A DNA stretch of 64,000 nucleotides from Alphaproteobacteria bacterium SO-S41 (GTDB taxonomy: Bacteria; Pseudomonadota; Alphaproteobacteria; Micropepsales; Micropepsaceae). The notes below the pieces were generated by a model that saw only the letters and a program-made list of their open reading frames with translations, ran no database searches and was not told the DNA's origin. Where the stretch lies: contig AP024629.1 in NCBI GenBank assembly GCA_019670725.1, forward strand, positions 868,001 through 932,000, given 5' to 3'. Every line of letters begins with the position of its first letter. The stretch's first letter is position 1. A program made the position numbers and the translations under genes. This document shows, one piece after another, positions 33,223-43,700 of the stretch.

Positions 33223-34171
33223 GGGCGGCCATCCGGCCGAGCCCGGCGGCGATCTCGGCGAACTCGGCGACGGTCTCGCCGATGATCTGCTTCACCGGCT
33301 TAACGCTGTCGATGCGGCCCGCGACCTGGCCGGAGAGCGCGATCGAGGCTTCCATGTCGCCGCCGAAATAGAGGTCCTTGGCATGGCCGAACTCGGTCAT
33401 GACCGGCGGACCCTTATAGTCGGGCGTCAGCTCGCGCTCGAGCCGCGTCGTCTTTTCAGTGCGCAGCGCGCGCAGCGCCGGGCTGCCGAAACGGTTGAGG
33501 AAGACCGTGCCGGTCTCCTCGGCGTTGATGATCGCATCCTTCCAGTTCTGGTGCACCGGCGATTCCGCCGCGGAGACCATGCGCGTTCCCATCTGCACGC
33601 CCTCCGCGCCGAGCGCGAAGGCCGCCGCCATGGTGCGCCCGTCGGTGATGCCGCCGGCGGCAATGATCGGCACGCCGGTCTTCTCGCGCACCAGCGGCAG
33701 CAGAACCATGGTCGCGACATCCTTGGGGTTCTTGAACCCGCCACCCTCGGCGCCTTCGACGACGAGACCGTCAACGCCGGCTTCCACCGCCTTCAGCGCA
33801 GCCTTCAGTGTGGGCACGACGTGGAAGACGGTGAGGCCAGCTCCCTTCAGCGCCTCGGTATAGCGCGTGGGATCGCCGGCCGAGGTAGTGACGAACTTGA
33901 TGCCCTGATCGACCACGAACTTGACGATATCGGGATCGCGCACGAAGGCCTGGGCGATGTTCACGCCGAACGGCTTGGTGGTCAGCGTCCGCATCTTCAG
34001 GATTTCGGCGCGCACCTCATCCAGCGCACCGGACGAGGTCTCGATGATCCCCATGCCGCCGGCATTGGAAACGGCGGAGGCAAGCTGCGCCCGCGCTATC
34101 CAGCCCATCGGCGCCTGGACGATGGGATATTCGACGCCCAGCAGCCGCGTGATGCGGTTGTCGAACTTCAC
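33215..34171 (-). CDS. Nitronate monooxygenase family FMN protein
   Basis: This 318-residue TIM-barrel flavoprotein begins with GTG (34171) and shows IVQAPMGWIARAQLASAVSNAGGMG, GLVVEGAEGGGF, and PIIAAGGITDGRTMAAAFALGAEGVQMGTR. These are the nitronate monooxygenase/FabK-like phosphate-binding and substrate-channel segments. It overlaps the acyl-CoA synthetase stop by four bases (GTGA), so the two form an operon. The association with an acyl-CoA ligase suggests a role in oxidising a small nitro or enoyl substrate, but this is not shown. Confidence 0.88.
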   Translation of the reverse strand: MKFDNRITRLLGVEYPIVQAPMGWIARAQLASAVSNAGGMGIIETSSGALDEVRAEILKMRTLTTKPFGVNIAQAFVRDPDIVKFVVDQGIKFVTTSAGDPTRYTEALKGAGLTVFHVVPTLKAALKAVEAGVDGLVVEGAEGGGFKNPKDVATMVLLPLVREKTGVPIIAAGGITDGRTMAAAFALGAEGVQMGTRMVSAAESPVHQNWKDAIINAEETGTVFLNRFGSPALRALRTEKTTRLERELTPDYKGPPVMTEFGHAKDLYFGGDMEASIALSGQVAGRIDSVKPVKQIIGETVAEFAEIAAGLGRMAAHA

Positions 34172-35928
34172 GCCGCATCCTCCACGAACAGCGCCTTCAG
34201 ATCCTTCTTCATGATCTTGCCGTTGGCGTTGCGCGGCAAATTGTCGGGCAGGAAGATGATCTTCACGGGCACCTTGAAGGCGGCCAGTTTCTTGCCGACG
34301 AAGCCGCGCAGTTCGGCCTCGGTCGCGGACGCGCCGGGCTTCAAGTGCACGGCGGCGACAGGTTCCTCGCCCAGCGTGCGGTGCGGGCGGCCGACGACGG
34401 CGGCATCCATCACCGCCTCGTGGTCGTAGAGCGCGTTCTCGACCTCGATGCAGTAGATGTTCTCGCCGCCGCGGATCAGCATGTCCTTGGCGCGGTCGAC
34501 GATATAGATGAAGCCCTCGTCGTCGATCCGAGCGAGATCGCCGGTATGGACCCAGCCATCGGTGAAGGTTTCGGCGGTGGCTTCGGGCTTGCCCCAATAG
34601 CCGCGCACGACGGTCGGCCCCTTGTACCAAAGCTCCCCGATTTCGCCGAGCGGCAGCGCCTTGCCGTCCAGCGACATGATCTTGGCTTCACCCGTCGGCG
34701 TGACGAGGCCGCAGCTCGCGGGTTTGCGGATATAGTCCTCGGCCGTGTTGGTGGTCGCGGTCGCCGAGGTTTCCGTCATGCCCCAGCCCTGGCCGGGTTG
34801 CGATTTGGGGAAGCGCTCCTTGATGCGGCGCACGAGCTCGGGCGCCGAGGGGGCGCCGCCATAGGAAATGCCTTCCAGTGAGGAGAGGTCGAACTCGTCG
34901 AACCGGGGATGCTCGACGATCTGCCAGGCGATGGTCGGCACGCCGCCGGCATTGGTGATCTTCTCCCGCTCGATCAGCGCCAGCGCCTGGTCGGCGTCCC
35001 AGCGGCGCTGCAGCACGAGCTTGCCGCCCGTCGCCATGGACGGGATCATCACCGCGAAGCAGCCGGTGGCATGGAAGAATGGCACCGACAGCAGCACCGC
35101 GCGGCGCGGCAGTGCCGGATCGGGCGCAGGCGGAACCTCGCCGCGGCGGAGGAACGCGCGCGCCTGGGCGGCGGCGGCGTTGACGAAGTTCGAGACGATG
35201 TTGCGGTGGCTGATGACCGCGCCCTTGGGCTTACCGGTCGTGCCCGAGGTGTAGAAGATCGTGACGTCGTCATCGCCGTCGAGCGCGACGCCGGGCAGGG
35301 CGCCGTCGGGCAGCTTCGCCCAGTCATTGGGGACGCCGATGATCTCTTCGAGGCGGACGATGCGGGGATCGGGCGTCGCCGACGCGGCGCGGCAGAGATA
35401 GACGTGCTCCAGCGCGGGGCAATTGGCGGCATGGGGGGCGATGCGCTCCCAGCGCTCGCCGTCGGCGATCACCACCTTGGCGCCGGAATCCTGCAGGCCG
35501 TATTCCAGCTCCGCGCCGGTCCACCAGGCATTCAGCGGCGTCACGATCGCGCCGACCAGTACGCCGGCCCAGAAGGCGGCCGACCATTCGGGGAGGTTAC
35601 GCGCGACGATGGCGACGCGGTCGCCCTTCTTCACGCCATCGGCGATCAGCCGGGCGGCGAGCGCGGCGACCGCCTTGCGGTGGTTACGGAAGGTGACGCG
35701 GTCTTCGTCGAGCACGATATAGTCGTGATCGGGCCACTGCATGCACGCCTCGAAAATCTCGCCCAGCGTCTTGGGGACATTCTTCCAGGTCTTGTAGGTG
35801 ACGCCGCGGATGACGATGTCTTCCATCTCCAGCGCCCCGCCGGGCACGCCCGTCATGAAGGCGTTGCAGTCGGCGATGGAGAGCGCCGGAAAGCCGGCGG
35901 GCAACAGATCGGACAGGTCGTCGGACAT
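34168..35928 (-). CDS. AMP-dependent acyl-CoA synthetase
   Basis: A 586-residue adenylate-forming enzyme with the P-loop TIFYTSGTTGKPKGAV, the GYWGKPEATAE and WVHTGDLARID motifs and the C-terminal PRNANGKIMKKDL with the catalytic lysine. The start at 35928 has GAGGAAACG just ahead; an upstream ATG would add 16 residues without a ribosome site. It activates a carboxylic acid, probably a medium- or long-chain fatty acid, to its CoA ester. It is the first gene of a three-gene operon with nitronate monooxygenase and the TMTC-like protein. Confidence 0.92.
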   Translation of the reverse strand: MSDDLSDLLPAGFPALSIADCNAFMTGVPGGALEMEDIVIRGVTYKTWKNVPKTLGEIFEACMQWPDHDYIVLDEDRVTFRNHRKAVAALAARLIADGVKKGDRVAIVARNLPEWSAAFWAGVLVGAIVTPLNAWWTGAELEYGLQDSGAKVVIADGERWERIAPHAANCPALEHVYLCRAASATPDPRIVRLEEIIGVPNDWAKLPDGALPGVALDGDDDVTIFYTSGTTGKPKGAVISHRNIVSNFVNAAAAQARAFLRRGEVPPAPDPALPRRAVLLSVPFFHATGCFAVMIPSMATGGKLVLQRRWDADQALALIEREKITNAGGVPTIAWQIVEHPRFDEFDLSSLEGISYGGAPSAPELVRRIKERFPKSQPGQGWGMTETSATATTNTAEDYIRKPASCGLVTPTGEAKIMSLDGKALPLGEIGELWYKGPTVVRGYWGKPEATAETFTDGWVHTGDLARIDDEGFIYIVDRAKDMLIRGGENIYCIEVENALYDHEAVMDAAVVGRPHRTLGEEPVAAVHLKPGASATEAELRGFVGKKLAAFKVPVKIIFLPDNLPRNANGKIMKKDLKALFVEDAA

Positions 35929-35963
35929 CGTTTCCTCGGGGTAAGCGGCGGTTTTGCTTGTTA

Positions 35964-35978
35964 TTTTGACTGACAAAA
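35964..35978. promoter_or_regulatory. Candidate operator TTTTG-N5-CAAAA
   Basis: A 15-base inverted repeat in the AT-rich gap between the divergent acyl-CoA synthetase and the orphan gene at 36092. It lies 36 bases before the synthetase start, where a TetR-type fatty-acid regulator might bind. No regulator is encoded next to it. Confidence 0.3.
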
Positions 35979-36091
35979 CCTCAGACCCCGCCCCGCTGGC
36001 AAGCGCAATCGGCGGGCGGCAGGCGATTGCTGCGGCCTAGTGACGGGAGCGGTTGCAAGACGCCGCCAAGTCAGGCGTGATCCCGCCGCAT

Positions 36092-38209
36092 ATGGCCGAA
36101 TCTCACACATCCCCCGGTTTTGCCGGTTTCGTCGACCGCCTCAGCGACGTGCTGGAGGCCCGCTCGGTCGATGCCCGCGATCTCAACGTCGTGTTCGATC
36201 CAGCGCGGCGCGGCGGCGCGGCGGCGCACGAGGTCTATGTCGGGATCGGCGCCTGGCTCGATCGCGGCGAGCCGGTCGGTCACGAGGGCGCCTGTCTCAA
36301 CAACAAATCGGCCGGCGCCCGCTTCGGCTGGAAGCGCGATCCCGTCACCGTCGCCAGCTTCGTGCGCGATGCGCCCGAGGCACAGATCGCGGCCTGGCGC
36401 GCGCTGTTTTCCGATGATCCCGAAACCGCGCTCGATCGCGCGACGCTCGTGGTCGAGGATGCGAGCCCGGACTCGGTGCTCTCGGTCATCTTCTGGCTCG
36501 CGCGCCTCCATGGCGTGCCGGCCGCCGAGCTGCCGCAGCGCTGGATCACCGCGCTCACCTCGTGGGAACGCGACGGCGTCGCACCCTCGGTGACGCAGAG
36601 CTGGACGGCCTTGATGTCGGCGCTGGCGCATTCGCATTTCGGCGGCGAAGGCATCGCGGCAGCCTGGGGCGACGCGCTCCGCTTCACCGCGTCGCTGCTG
36701 AGATATGGCGTCGATCCCGATGCGGTGTCGCCCGAGGCCAGCCCGCAGATCCTTGCGGAGGCCGCCTATGGCCGCGCCATCGCCTTCGCGATGAACGAAC
36801 GGCAGGACTATCTCCAGTCGCTCGCCCGCGCGGTCCGCCTGGAACTGCTGGTGCCGATGGCGGACTCGCACGGCCGCCTGCTGCTGGTCGATGCCTATTT
36901 CGCGGTCGAATCCAACGCGCCCTCGGGCGTCAAGAAAATCTATATTCGCACGGATACCGAGAACACCTCGCTCGGCAACGGCTTCTCGCTGATGGGGCTC
37001 TACCGTCCCGGTCTTGTCGGCACCGGCAACGACATGACCGTCTCGGTCGATCCGCGCTCGGGCATTGCGCTGAAGGACCTTTGGACCGCGCTGGAGGCGA
37101 TGGAGATCGAGCGCTGGGGCGGCGAGCGTCCCGATGGCGCGCCGCGGCGCATTACCAGCTATCCCACCGGCGGCTACGACCAGCCCTGGTGGGACGATCA
37201 CGGCCGCTACACCCTGCTCGGCGCGCCCAAGCAGATCGGCAACGGCGTGCCGGGCTCGCGCCTCACCTGGAGCGATGTGCTGGAGGCGGTCTGGCGTTGC
37301 TACAACCAGCTTCGCGTGCTCGCCGTGTTCGATCTCGGCGAGGAGGGCGGCAAGCCCCGACCCAAGCCCATCGAGGCGTGCGCGGCGCGCCGGGTCGCGA
37401 GCGGCTCGGGCGAGGCGGAAGCGGTCAAATATCTCATCGCCGCGAAATGGGACCGCAGCGAGGGCCATTCCCAGACGCTGCAGTTCACCGGCACGGTGAA
37501 GCGCCATCTCGCGGCGCTGATCGAGGGCGCCGCCGCCGGCCGCACCGGGCATGTTCGCCTTGCCGATCTCGCGGAGCCCGAAGACTTCGACTATCTCGAA
37601 ATCGCCGGCGGCACGGCGGTGGTGAACCGCGACGGCGCCTTCCTGCTCGACGACTGGCGCGACAAGGACCTCGCCATCCAGGCGCTCAGCGCGGATTTCG
37701 CCCAGGCCGTGGCGCTGCTCTCCTCCTGCAAGACCTTCGATGCCGAGGTCGACGACCTCTATGCCGGGTCGAACGCGAAAGAGGGGCTTTTCAGCTCCAA
37801 TACCGGCGAGATCCTGCGCCGCATCACGCTGCTGCGCGGCCGGATCGCCGCGACCTTCCAGCGCGCCGACCTCGCTGAAGCCGCCCCCGAGCGCCGGGCG
37901 ATCCGCGCTGCGCTCGAACACCGCTGGGGACTCGAGGGCAAGGAAGCCGCGCTGACCAGCCGTCTGAAGGACCTCCAGGAGATTCTCGAAACCAAGGCGA
38001 CGCTCGACACCCAGGGCATGGCGACCCTGATCGGCTTCGTCTCCATCCCCTCCTTCATCGGCACCGTGCTGCAGCTCTACGGCTCGGTCGTCGCCGACCA
38101 GACCGACGGCGCCGGACCCAACTACGCGATCTGGATCGGCGCGCTCCTCATCGTCCTCTCGCTGGTCTTCCTGGTCGTCGCCTTCCTGATCACCCGCCGG
38201 CGCAATTAA
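36092..38209 (+). CDS. Orphan protein with two C-terminal membrane helices
   Basis: A 705-residue protein without recognised domains and no signal peptide. The N-terminal 500 residues are soluble, with hydrophobic strands, a TASYPTGGYDQPWWDDHGR-like aromatic patch (about residue 370) and a cysteine-poor composition. A helical region (about 585-640) precedes two transmembrane helices (LIGFVSIPSFIGTVLQLYGSV and IWIGALLIVLSLVFLVVAFL) and a short RRRN end, so the large domain is probably cytoplasmic and anchored at the C-terminus, a layout loosely like CorA transporters. The ATG at 36092 has no obvious ribosome site; a TTG at 36053 would add 13 residues. Adjacent genes give no functional clue. 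Confidence 0.7.
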   Translation: MAESHTSPGFAGFVDRLSDVLEARSVDARDLNVVFDPARRGGAAAHEVYVGIGAWLDRGEPVGHEGACLNNKSAGARFGWKRDPVTVASFVRDAPEAQIAAWRALFSDDPETALDRATLVVEDASPDSVLSVIFWLARLHGVPAAELPQRWITALTSWERDGVAPSVTQSWTALMSALAHSHFGGEGIAAAWGDALRFTASLLRYGVDPDAVSPEASPQILAEAAYGRAIAFAMNERQDYLQSLARAVRLELLVPMADSHGRLLLVDAYFAVESNAPSGVKKIYIRTDTENTSLGNGFSLMGLYRPGLVGTGNDMTVSVDPRSGIALKDLWTALEAMEIERWGGERPDGAPRRITSYPTGGYDQPWWDDHGRYTLLGAPKQIGNGVPGSRLTWSDVLEAVWRCYNQLRVLAVFDLGEEGGKPRPKPIEACAARRVASGSGEAEAVKYLIAAKWDRSEGHSQTLQFTGTVKRHLAALIEGAAAGRTGHVRLADLAEPEDFDYLEIAGGTAVVNRDGAFLLDDWRDKDLAIQALSADFAQAVALLSSCKTFDAEVDDLYAGSNAKEGLFSSNTGEILRRITLLRGRIAATFQRADLAEAAPERRAIRAALEHRWGLEGKEAALTSRLKDLQEILETKATLDTQGMATLIGFVSIPSFIGTVLQLYGSVVADQTDGAGPNYAIWIGALLIVLSLVFLVVAFLITRRRN

Positions 38210-38305
38210 GCATTTGCAGACAGCGGCTTATGGTCGCGCTGGCGGCGGCGCGCCGGGCGGCTAAGGTTCGGCGTTGTCGAAGTTTAGAGCGCTGTCTGGA
38301 CCCTT

Positions 38306-40639
38306 ATGCCCGCACCGAAGTGGATCGGCGTTGCCGCCGGAGTTTGCCTGCCGATCGTTCTGTCGTTTTCGGGGGCCTTCGGTGAGGGCGAAGGGGACCA
38401 CGCCACGGAAGTAACCCGGGTCGCCGGCGTCTATGCGGCCTCGGCCGATGCGCTCGACCAGATGCGGGCGCAGTTGAAGGTCGAGGATTTCGACGTCGCC
38501 GCGCTCGCCAAGCTACTCGCCGGCAAGAGCCCACAGGAAATCGCCGACTGGGTCGGCGGCCATGTCGCTCTGGTACCCTATCGCGGCGTGCTGAAGGGCG
38601 CGCAGGGCGCCCTGGAAGACCAGCGCGGCAACAGCCTCGACCGTGCCTTACTGCTTCAGGCCTTGCTCGCGGCCAATGGCGTCGAGGCGCGGTTGGCGCA
38701 CGCCACACTCGACGATGCGACCGCCGACAAGCTGCTGGCCGCGGTCGACGGCACGCCCCCGCCCGCCGCGGCACCGGTCGCCGACGATCAACCGATCCTG
38801 GACAAGCTCTATGCCGATCCGCGGGTCGACGGGGCCAAGATGAAAACCCGCAACGAGCGCGAGCGCGCCGACGCGGCCACGCAATATCAGGAAGCTAACC
38901 AGCAGATCGACAAGATCGCGGCCGCCCTGAAGCAGCAGACCGAAGCCCTGCTCGCCGCCAAGGCGGCCGATGCCGCCGCCGAACGCCGTGCGGCGCTCGC
39001 CGATCACTGGTGGGTGCAGACCGGTGCCGGCGGTGTCTGGACGGATCTCGACCCCGCCGCCATCAAGGTCGGGACGCTGACGGCGAGCGACACGTTCGCG
39101 CCCGACCAGCTGCCCGAGGATCTCCGCCGCACCGTCACGGTCCGGGTGGTCGCCGAATTCAGCCGCGAAGGTAAGCTCGGCCGCGACATTTTGCTCAGCC
39201 ACGACTTCGACCCATCGGTGATCTCGGGCCGGGTGCTGATCCTGCGCCACCGCGCGCTCGACCTAAAGCCGATGGATGCGATCTTCGCCGAAGGGGGGGA
39301 TTTCAACGCCAATGTCGTCAAGGCGGTGACGGCGAGCTCGGCCTGGGCGCCGGCGCTCGCCATGGGCGACGACATCTTCACCGACCGCCTCGTCGCCACC
39401 AACGGCGACGTGTCCGAAGCGACCGAAGCCAATATGGCCCTGCATGGCGGCCAGGGCGGCGAAGGGGTCGCCGGCATGGGCGGCGCGATCGGCGGGGGGA
39501 TCGCCGGGCTCGGTGACGAACTGAGCGGCGAAGGCCCCTATGACGAAAACACCGGCCCTGCGAAATTCACCGCCGAGTTCATCGAAATCGAGACCCGCAA
39601 TCCCGGCGAGACGCCCCGCATCGAACGGCGCGCTTTGTTCGATGCCATCGGCCCGGCGGCCCGCGGCAAGCGCGACGGCTCGGTCGCGATCAGCGATGCC
39701 GCCAAGACGGCGCGCGGCTTCGCGCTGCTCGACAATGTCGAGATCATCGTGACGACCGGGCGCCTGTCGCCGGCCCGCGCGGCGGGCCGCGTCCAGGAGA
39801 GCTACGCCCTCGCGTTCCGCGCCACCGCGGCGTGGCTAGCGGCCAATGACGGGTCGTCCAAACCTAGCATGCCCGACGGGTTCCGGCATGTGAACCTGCC
39901 GCTCAATGCCTTCGCGGCGGGGCGCATGACCTACGGTCCCGACCCGGATACGCGCGCGCAGATCGAGGCAAACGCCGCGATGACCCGTCAGGGTCTGCGT
40001 CCGGCCAGCGACGGCCACGGGCTTTCGGATGTCATCACCTTCGACATCGTGACCAACCGGGTCAGGACCCGAAGCGCGGCCGGCGGGGTCGATGCCGGCG
40101 TCGCCGACACCGTTGCCGAGCGCGTCGCGATCGGCGCACCCAACACCTCGCGCAGCACGGCCGTCCGCTACGCGACGGCCCTCGAAAAGGGCGAGGTGTG
40201 GACGCTGATCGAGGCGGGCAACACCGCCGCCCTGGAAGCGCTCGATCTCGATGCCGATTCCGAGGCGCTGGTCGCCGAGGATCTCGGCCGCGGCTACGCC
40301 GTCGTGGTGCCGCAGCAGATCGCCAGCCTGGATGACGCCGTGTGGTGGCGGATCGACCCTGCGACGGGCGAAACGCTCGGCATGAACGCCCTCGGCGGCG
40401 CCGAAATGACCGAGTACACGATCAATCTCATGATCTCGCTCGGGAACGCCGCCTCCTGCATGTACAAGATGAGCCAGGCAGGCTCGAACCCCAGCGTCGG
40501 CAAGCAGATTGGCATCGCGACCTGCCTCATCGGCGCGGTGGCCGGGTTCAGCGGCGCGCTCGCAGGCAAGCTGGCCGCCTGGCAGCTCGGCGCGATCGCC
40601 GGCGCGAACGGCGTCATCGGCAACTTCGCCGACCCATAA
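38306..40639 (+). CDS. Exported transglutaminase-like protein with hydrophobic C-tail
   Basis: A 777-residue precursor with a signal peptide (residues 1 to about 26). Residues about 85-135 resemble a transglutaminase-like core, with GAQGALEDQRGNSLDRALLL and LLAANGVEARLA; the usual cysteine is replaced by Ser in GNSLDRA. After a coiled-coil insert (about 185-235) come HWWVQTGAGGVWTDLDP, matching the histidine and aspartate segment of the fold. A glycine-rich linker (GGQGGEGVAGMGGAIGGG) lies near residue 385. The last 60 residues are hydrophobic and glycine-rich with two cysteines (CLIGAVAGFSGALAG). It may be a catalytically altered or structural member; function unknown. Confidence 0.72.
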   Translation: MPAPKWIGVAAGVCLPIVLSFSGAFGEGEGDHATEVTRVAGVYAASADALDQMRAQLKVEDFDVAALAKLLAGKSPQEIADWVGGHVALVPYRGVLKGAQGALEDQRGNSLDRALLLQALLAANGVEARLAHATLDDATADKLLAAVDGTPPPAAAPVADDQPILDKLYADPRVDGAKMKTRNERERADAATQYQEANQQIDKIAAALKQQTEALLAAKAADAAAERRAALADHWWVQTGAGGVWTDLDPAAIKVGTLTASDTFAPDQLPEDLRRTVTVRVVAEFSREGKLGRDILLSHDFDPSVISGRVLILRHRALDLKPMDAIFAEGGDFNANVVKAVTASSAWAPALAMGDDIFTDRLVATNGDVSEATEANMALHGGQGGEGVAGMGGAIGGGIAGLGDELSGEGPYDENTGPAKFTAEFIEIETRNPGETPRIERRALFDAIGPAARGKRDGSVAISDAAKTARGFALLDNVEIIVTTGRLSPARAAGRVQESYALAFRATAAWLAANDGSSKPSMPDGFRHVNLPLNAFAAGRMTYGPDPDTRAQIEANAAMTRQGLRPASDGHGLSDVITFDIVTNRVRTRSAAGGVDAGVADTVAERVAIGAPNTSRSTAVRYATALEKGEVWTLIEAGNTAALEALDLDADSEALVAEDLGRGYAVVVPQQIASLDDAVWWRIDPATGETLGMNALGGAEMTEYTINLMISLGNAASCMYKMSQAGSNPSVGKQIGIATCLIGAVAGFSGALAGKLAAWQLGAIAGANGVIGNFADP

Positions 40640-40788
40640 CGAAACGGTGATCACCCCCGGTGGCGGATAGCGCCTCTGGAGTGAAGCGCTCGTCACACGT
40701 CACGGCGATGTGAGCCGCGGCGTTATTGGCTGACTCATCCTCCCGGCGCATCGTCCCGCCAACGAGAAGCGCCTGGGGGGCGGGCCGG

Positions 40789-43700
40789 ATGAATCTTACC
40801 TCGCTTTGCATGAAGAACCCGGTCGCCGCTATCGGCGCGACGGCGTTCATCTTCCTGCTCGGGCTCTACGCCGCGATCGCGATGCCGACGCAGCTCTTCC
40901 CCGACATCGACCGTCCGACGCTTTCGATCTTCACGCCGTGGCGCGCCGCCGCGCCGGCGCAGGTCGAATCCGAGATCACCCAGCAGGTCGAGGACGTGCT
41001 GAAGGGCCTGCCCGCCGTCACCGATATGCGTTCGTTTTCCAATCAGGGCGGCTCGTTCGTCGCGCTGGAGTTCGAGGTCGGCACCGACATGAACGCGATC
41101 GCGCTCGACGTGATCTCGCGCCTCAACCGCATCCAGGGCCTGCCCGAGGAAGCCGACCGTCCCGTCCTGCAGTTCAGCGGCGACCAGGATTCCAATTCCT
41201 CGCTCGTCTATCTCTTCCTCCAGGCGCTGCCCGGCAACGACAAGGACATCCTGGAATACCGCCGCTACGTCGAGGACGTCATCGTCCCGAAGATCCAGTC
41301 GATCCCCGGCGTCGCCGGCGTCAACCAGGAAGGCGGCTTCGGCGCGCCGGACGAGCTGCGCATCACCTTCGATCCCTACAAGGCCGCCGAGCTCGGCATC
41401 ACCATTCCCGACATCGCCGGCGCCGTGCGCGCGACGGCCGACTCCAGCGCCGGCAGCGTCGATATCGGCCGCCGCTCCTATTCGGTGCGCTATGAGGGCC
41501 GCGTCGATATCGAGGCGCTGAAGGAACTGACCCTCGCCTGGCGCGACGGCCACCCCGTGAAGCTGCGCGATGTCGCGACGATCGAGGAAACCCGCGCCGA
41601 CCGCACCGAATACTCCGTCCAGAACGGCAATCCCGCGCTCGGCATCCGCGTGATGCGCGAGAACGGCGCCAACGTGCTGGAGGTGCTTTCCAAGGTGAAG
41701 GCCGTCGTCGCCGAGATGAATGACGGACCGCTGAAGGCGATGAACCTGAAGCTGGAAAAATCCTTCGACCCCTCGGTCTTCATCAACCGCGCCATCGCCT
41801 TCGTGGTCGGCGACCTCGCGCTCGGCGTGTTCCTGGCTTTGGTCGTGCTGTGGTTCTTCCTGCGCGACCTCCGCGCCGTCGCGATCTTCGCGGTCGCGAT
41901 TCCGGTTTGCCTCGTCGCGACCATTCTCGTCCTGATGGTGGCGGGGCGGACGATCAACGTCATCTCGCTCGCCGGCCTCGCCTTCGGCGTCGGCCATGTG
42001 CTCGACGCCTGTATCGTGGTCGTGGAAAACATCCTGCGCCTGCGCACGGCCGGCGTGCCCGAACCCGAGGCCTCGACCCGCGGCGCCAGCGAAGTGTGGA
42101 AGGCACTCTTCGCCTCCTCGCTCACCTCGGTCGTCATCTTCGTGCCGATCATCTTCGTGAAGGATGTCGAGGGCCAGCTCTTCGCCGACCTCGCGCTCAC
42201 CATCTCGATCTCGGTCTGCATCTCGCTGATCACCGCGATGACCGTGGTGCCGCTGGCGGTGTCCTATTTCCTGCCCGTCGAACGCGACAACGTCCACGGC
42301 AGCGACGCGATCCGCAGCGCGGCCCTCATCACGCGCTGGACCGACAATCCCACCCGTCGCTTCGGCCTCATCTTCGGCCTCATCGCCTTCTCCGCAGTCG
42401 GCACCTGGCTGCTGCTGCCCGACCTGCATTATCTCCCGGCCGTGCGCCGCGATGCGATCGACAGCTTTGTCGGCCTGCCGCAGGGCACCTCGATCGAAGT
42501 CGCGAACGAGGAGGTGGCGAAGCCCATCATCGCGCGCCTGCAGCCTTACATGAAGGGCGAGAAGCAGCCGCAGCTCCTCAACTACTACGTCTTCACCAAT
42601 TCCGGCGGCATCGGCATCGGCGTCCGCGTGCAGGACGAAAGCCGCCTGCAGGAAATGGGCGACATCATCAAGAATGAGATCCTGGTCGGCTTCCCCGACA
42701 CCTTCGTCTTCTCGCAGCAGGGCCTGCTCTTCGGCGGCTTCGGCGGCAGCGGCGGCTTGCAGCTGACGCTCCAGGCGCCCGATCCCGAACAGCTCGTGCC
42801 CGCCGTGCAGAAGGCGATGGAGCTGATCCCGCAGAAACTGCCCGGTGCCTTCGGCAATCCGCAGCCCGATCTCTCGGTCCGCCAGCCCGAAATCATCGCC
42901 GCGCCCAACGATCAGCGCCTGCTCGAAACCGGCATGACCCGCCGCGACGCCGCGCAGATCCTGCAGGCCTTCGTCTCGGGCCTCTATGCTGGCGAGTTCT
43001 TCGACGGCGAGAAGCGCGTCGATGTCCTCGTGCGCTCGCAGAAATGGCCGGATATGGCGGCGCTGGGCGGCCAGCCGGTCGCGACCCGCACCGGCGGCAC
43101 GGTCAGCTTCGGCGATCTCGTGAAATTGCGCGAAGGCACCGGCACGCCCGCCATCTTCCGCTTCGACGGCCGCCGCTCGGTCCAGCTCATCATTAACACG
43201 CCCGACGGCATGTCGCTGGAGGACGCGCTCACCGTGCTGCGCAGCGAGATCGTCCCGGCGATCGAGCCGCTGCTGCCGGCCGGCGGCAACATCATGTTCT
43301 CGGGCAGCGCCGACAGTCTCGACAAGGCTGTGGGTACGATGCTGGGCAATTTCGCCCTCGCGCTCGGCCTGTTGCTCCTCCTGATGGCCCTGCTCTTCCG
43401 ATCGCTGAAAGACAGCTTCTACTGCGTCATCGCGCTGCCGCTCGCCACGGTCGGCGGCATGGCGGCGCTGCAGATCATCAATCTCTTCGCCTTCACCCCG
43501 CTCGACCTCCTCGCGATGATCGGCTTCATCATCCTGACCGGCCTGGTGGTGAACAACGCCATCCTGCTGGTCGACCAGACCCGCGTCGCCCAGCGCCAGG
43601 GCGTCCCGGTCCGCGAGGCGGTGGCGCAGGCCATCCGCTACCGCACCCGGCCCATCCTTTCGGGCACGCTAACCAATTTCGTCGGGATGCTGCCGCTGAT

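Noticed and set aside
40459-40639. Glycine-rich hydrophobic C-terminus considered as a separate bacteriocin gene
   Set aside because: It is in frame with the long exported protein and has no start codon with a ribosome site, leader or immunity gene, so it is treated as part of that protein.
40735-42429. 564-codon antisense frame opposite the RND permease
   Set aside because: No protein-like features; the plus-strand permease motifs are unambiguous.
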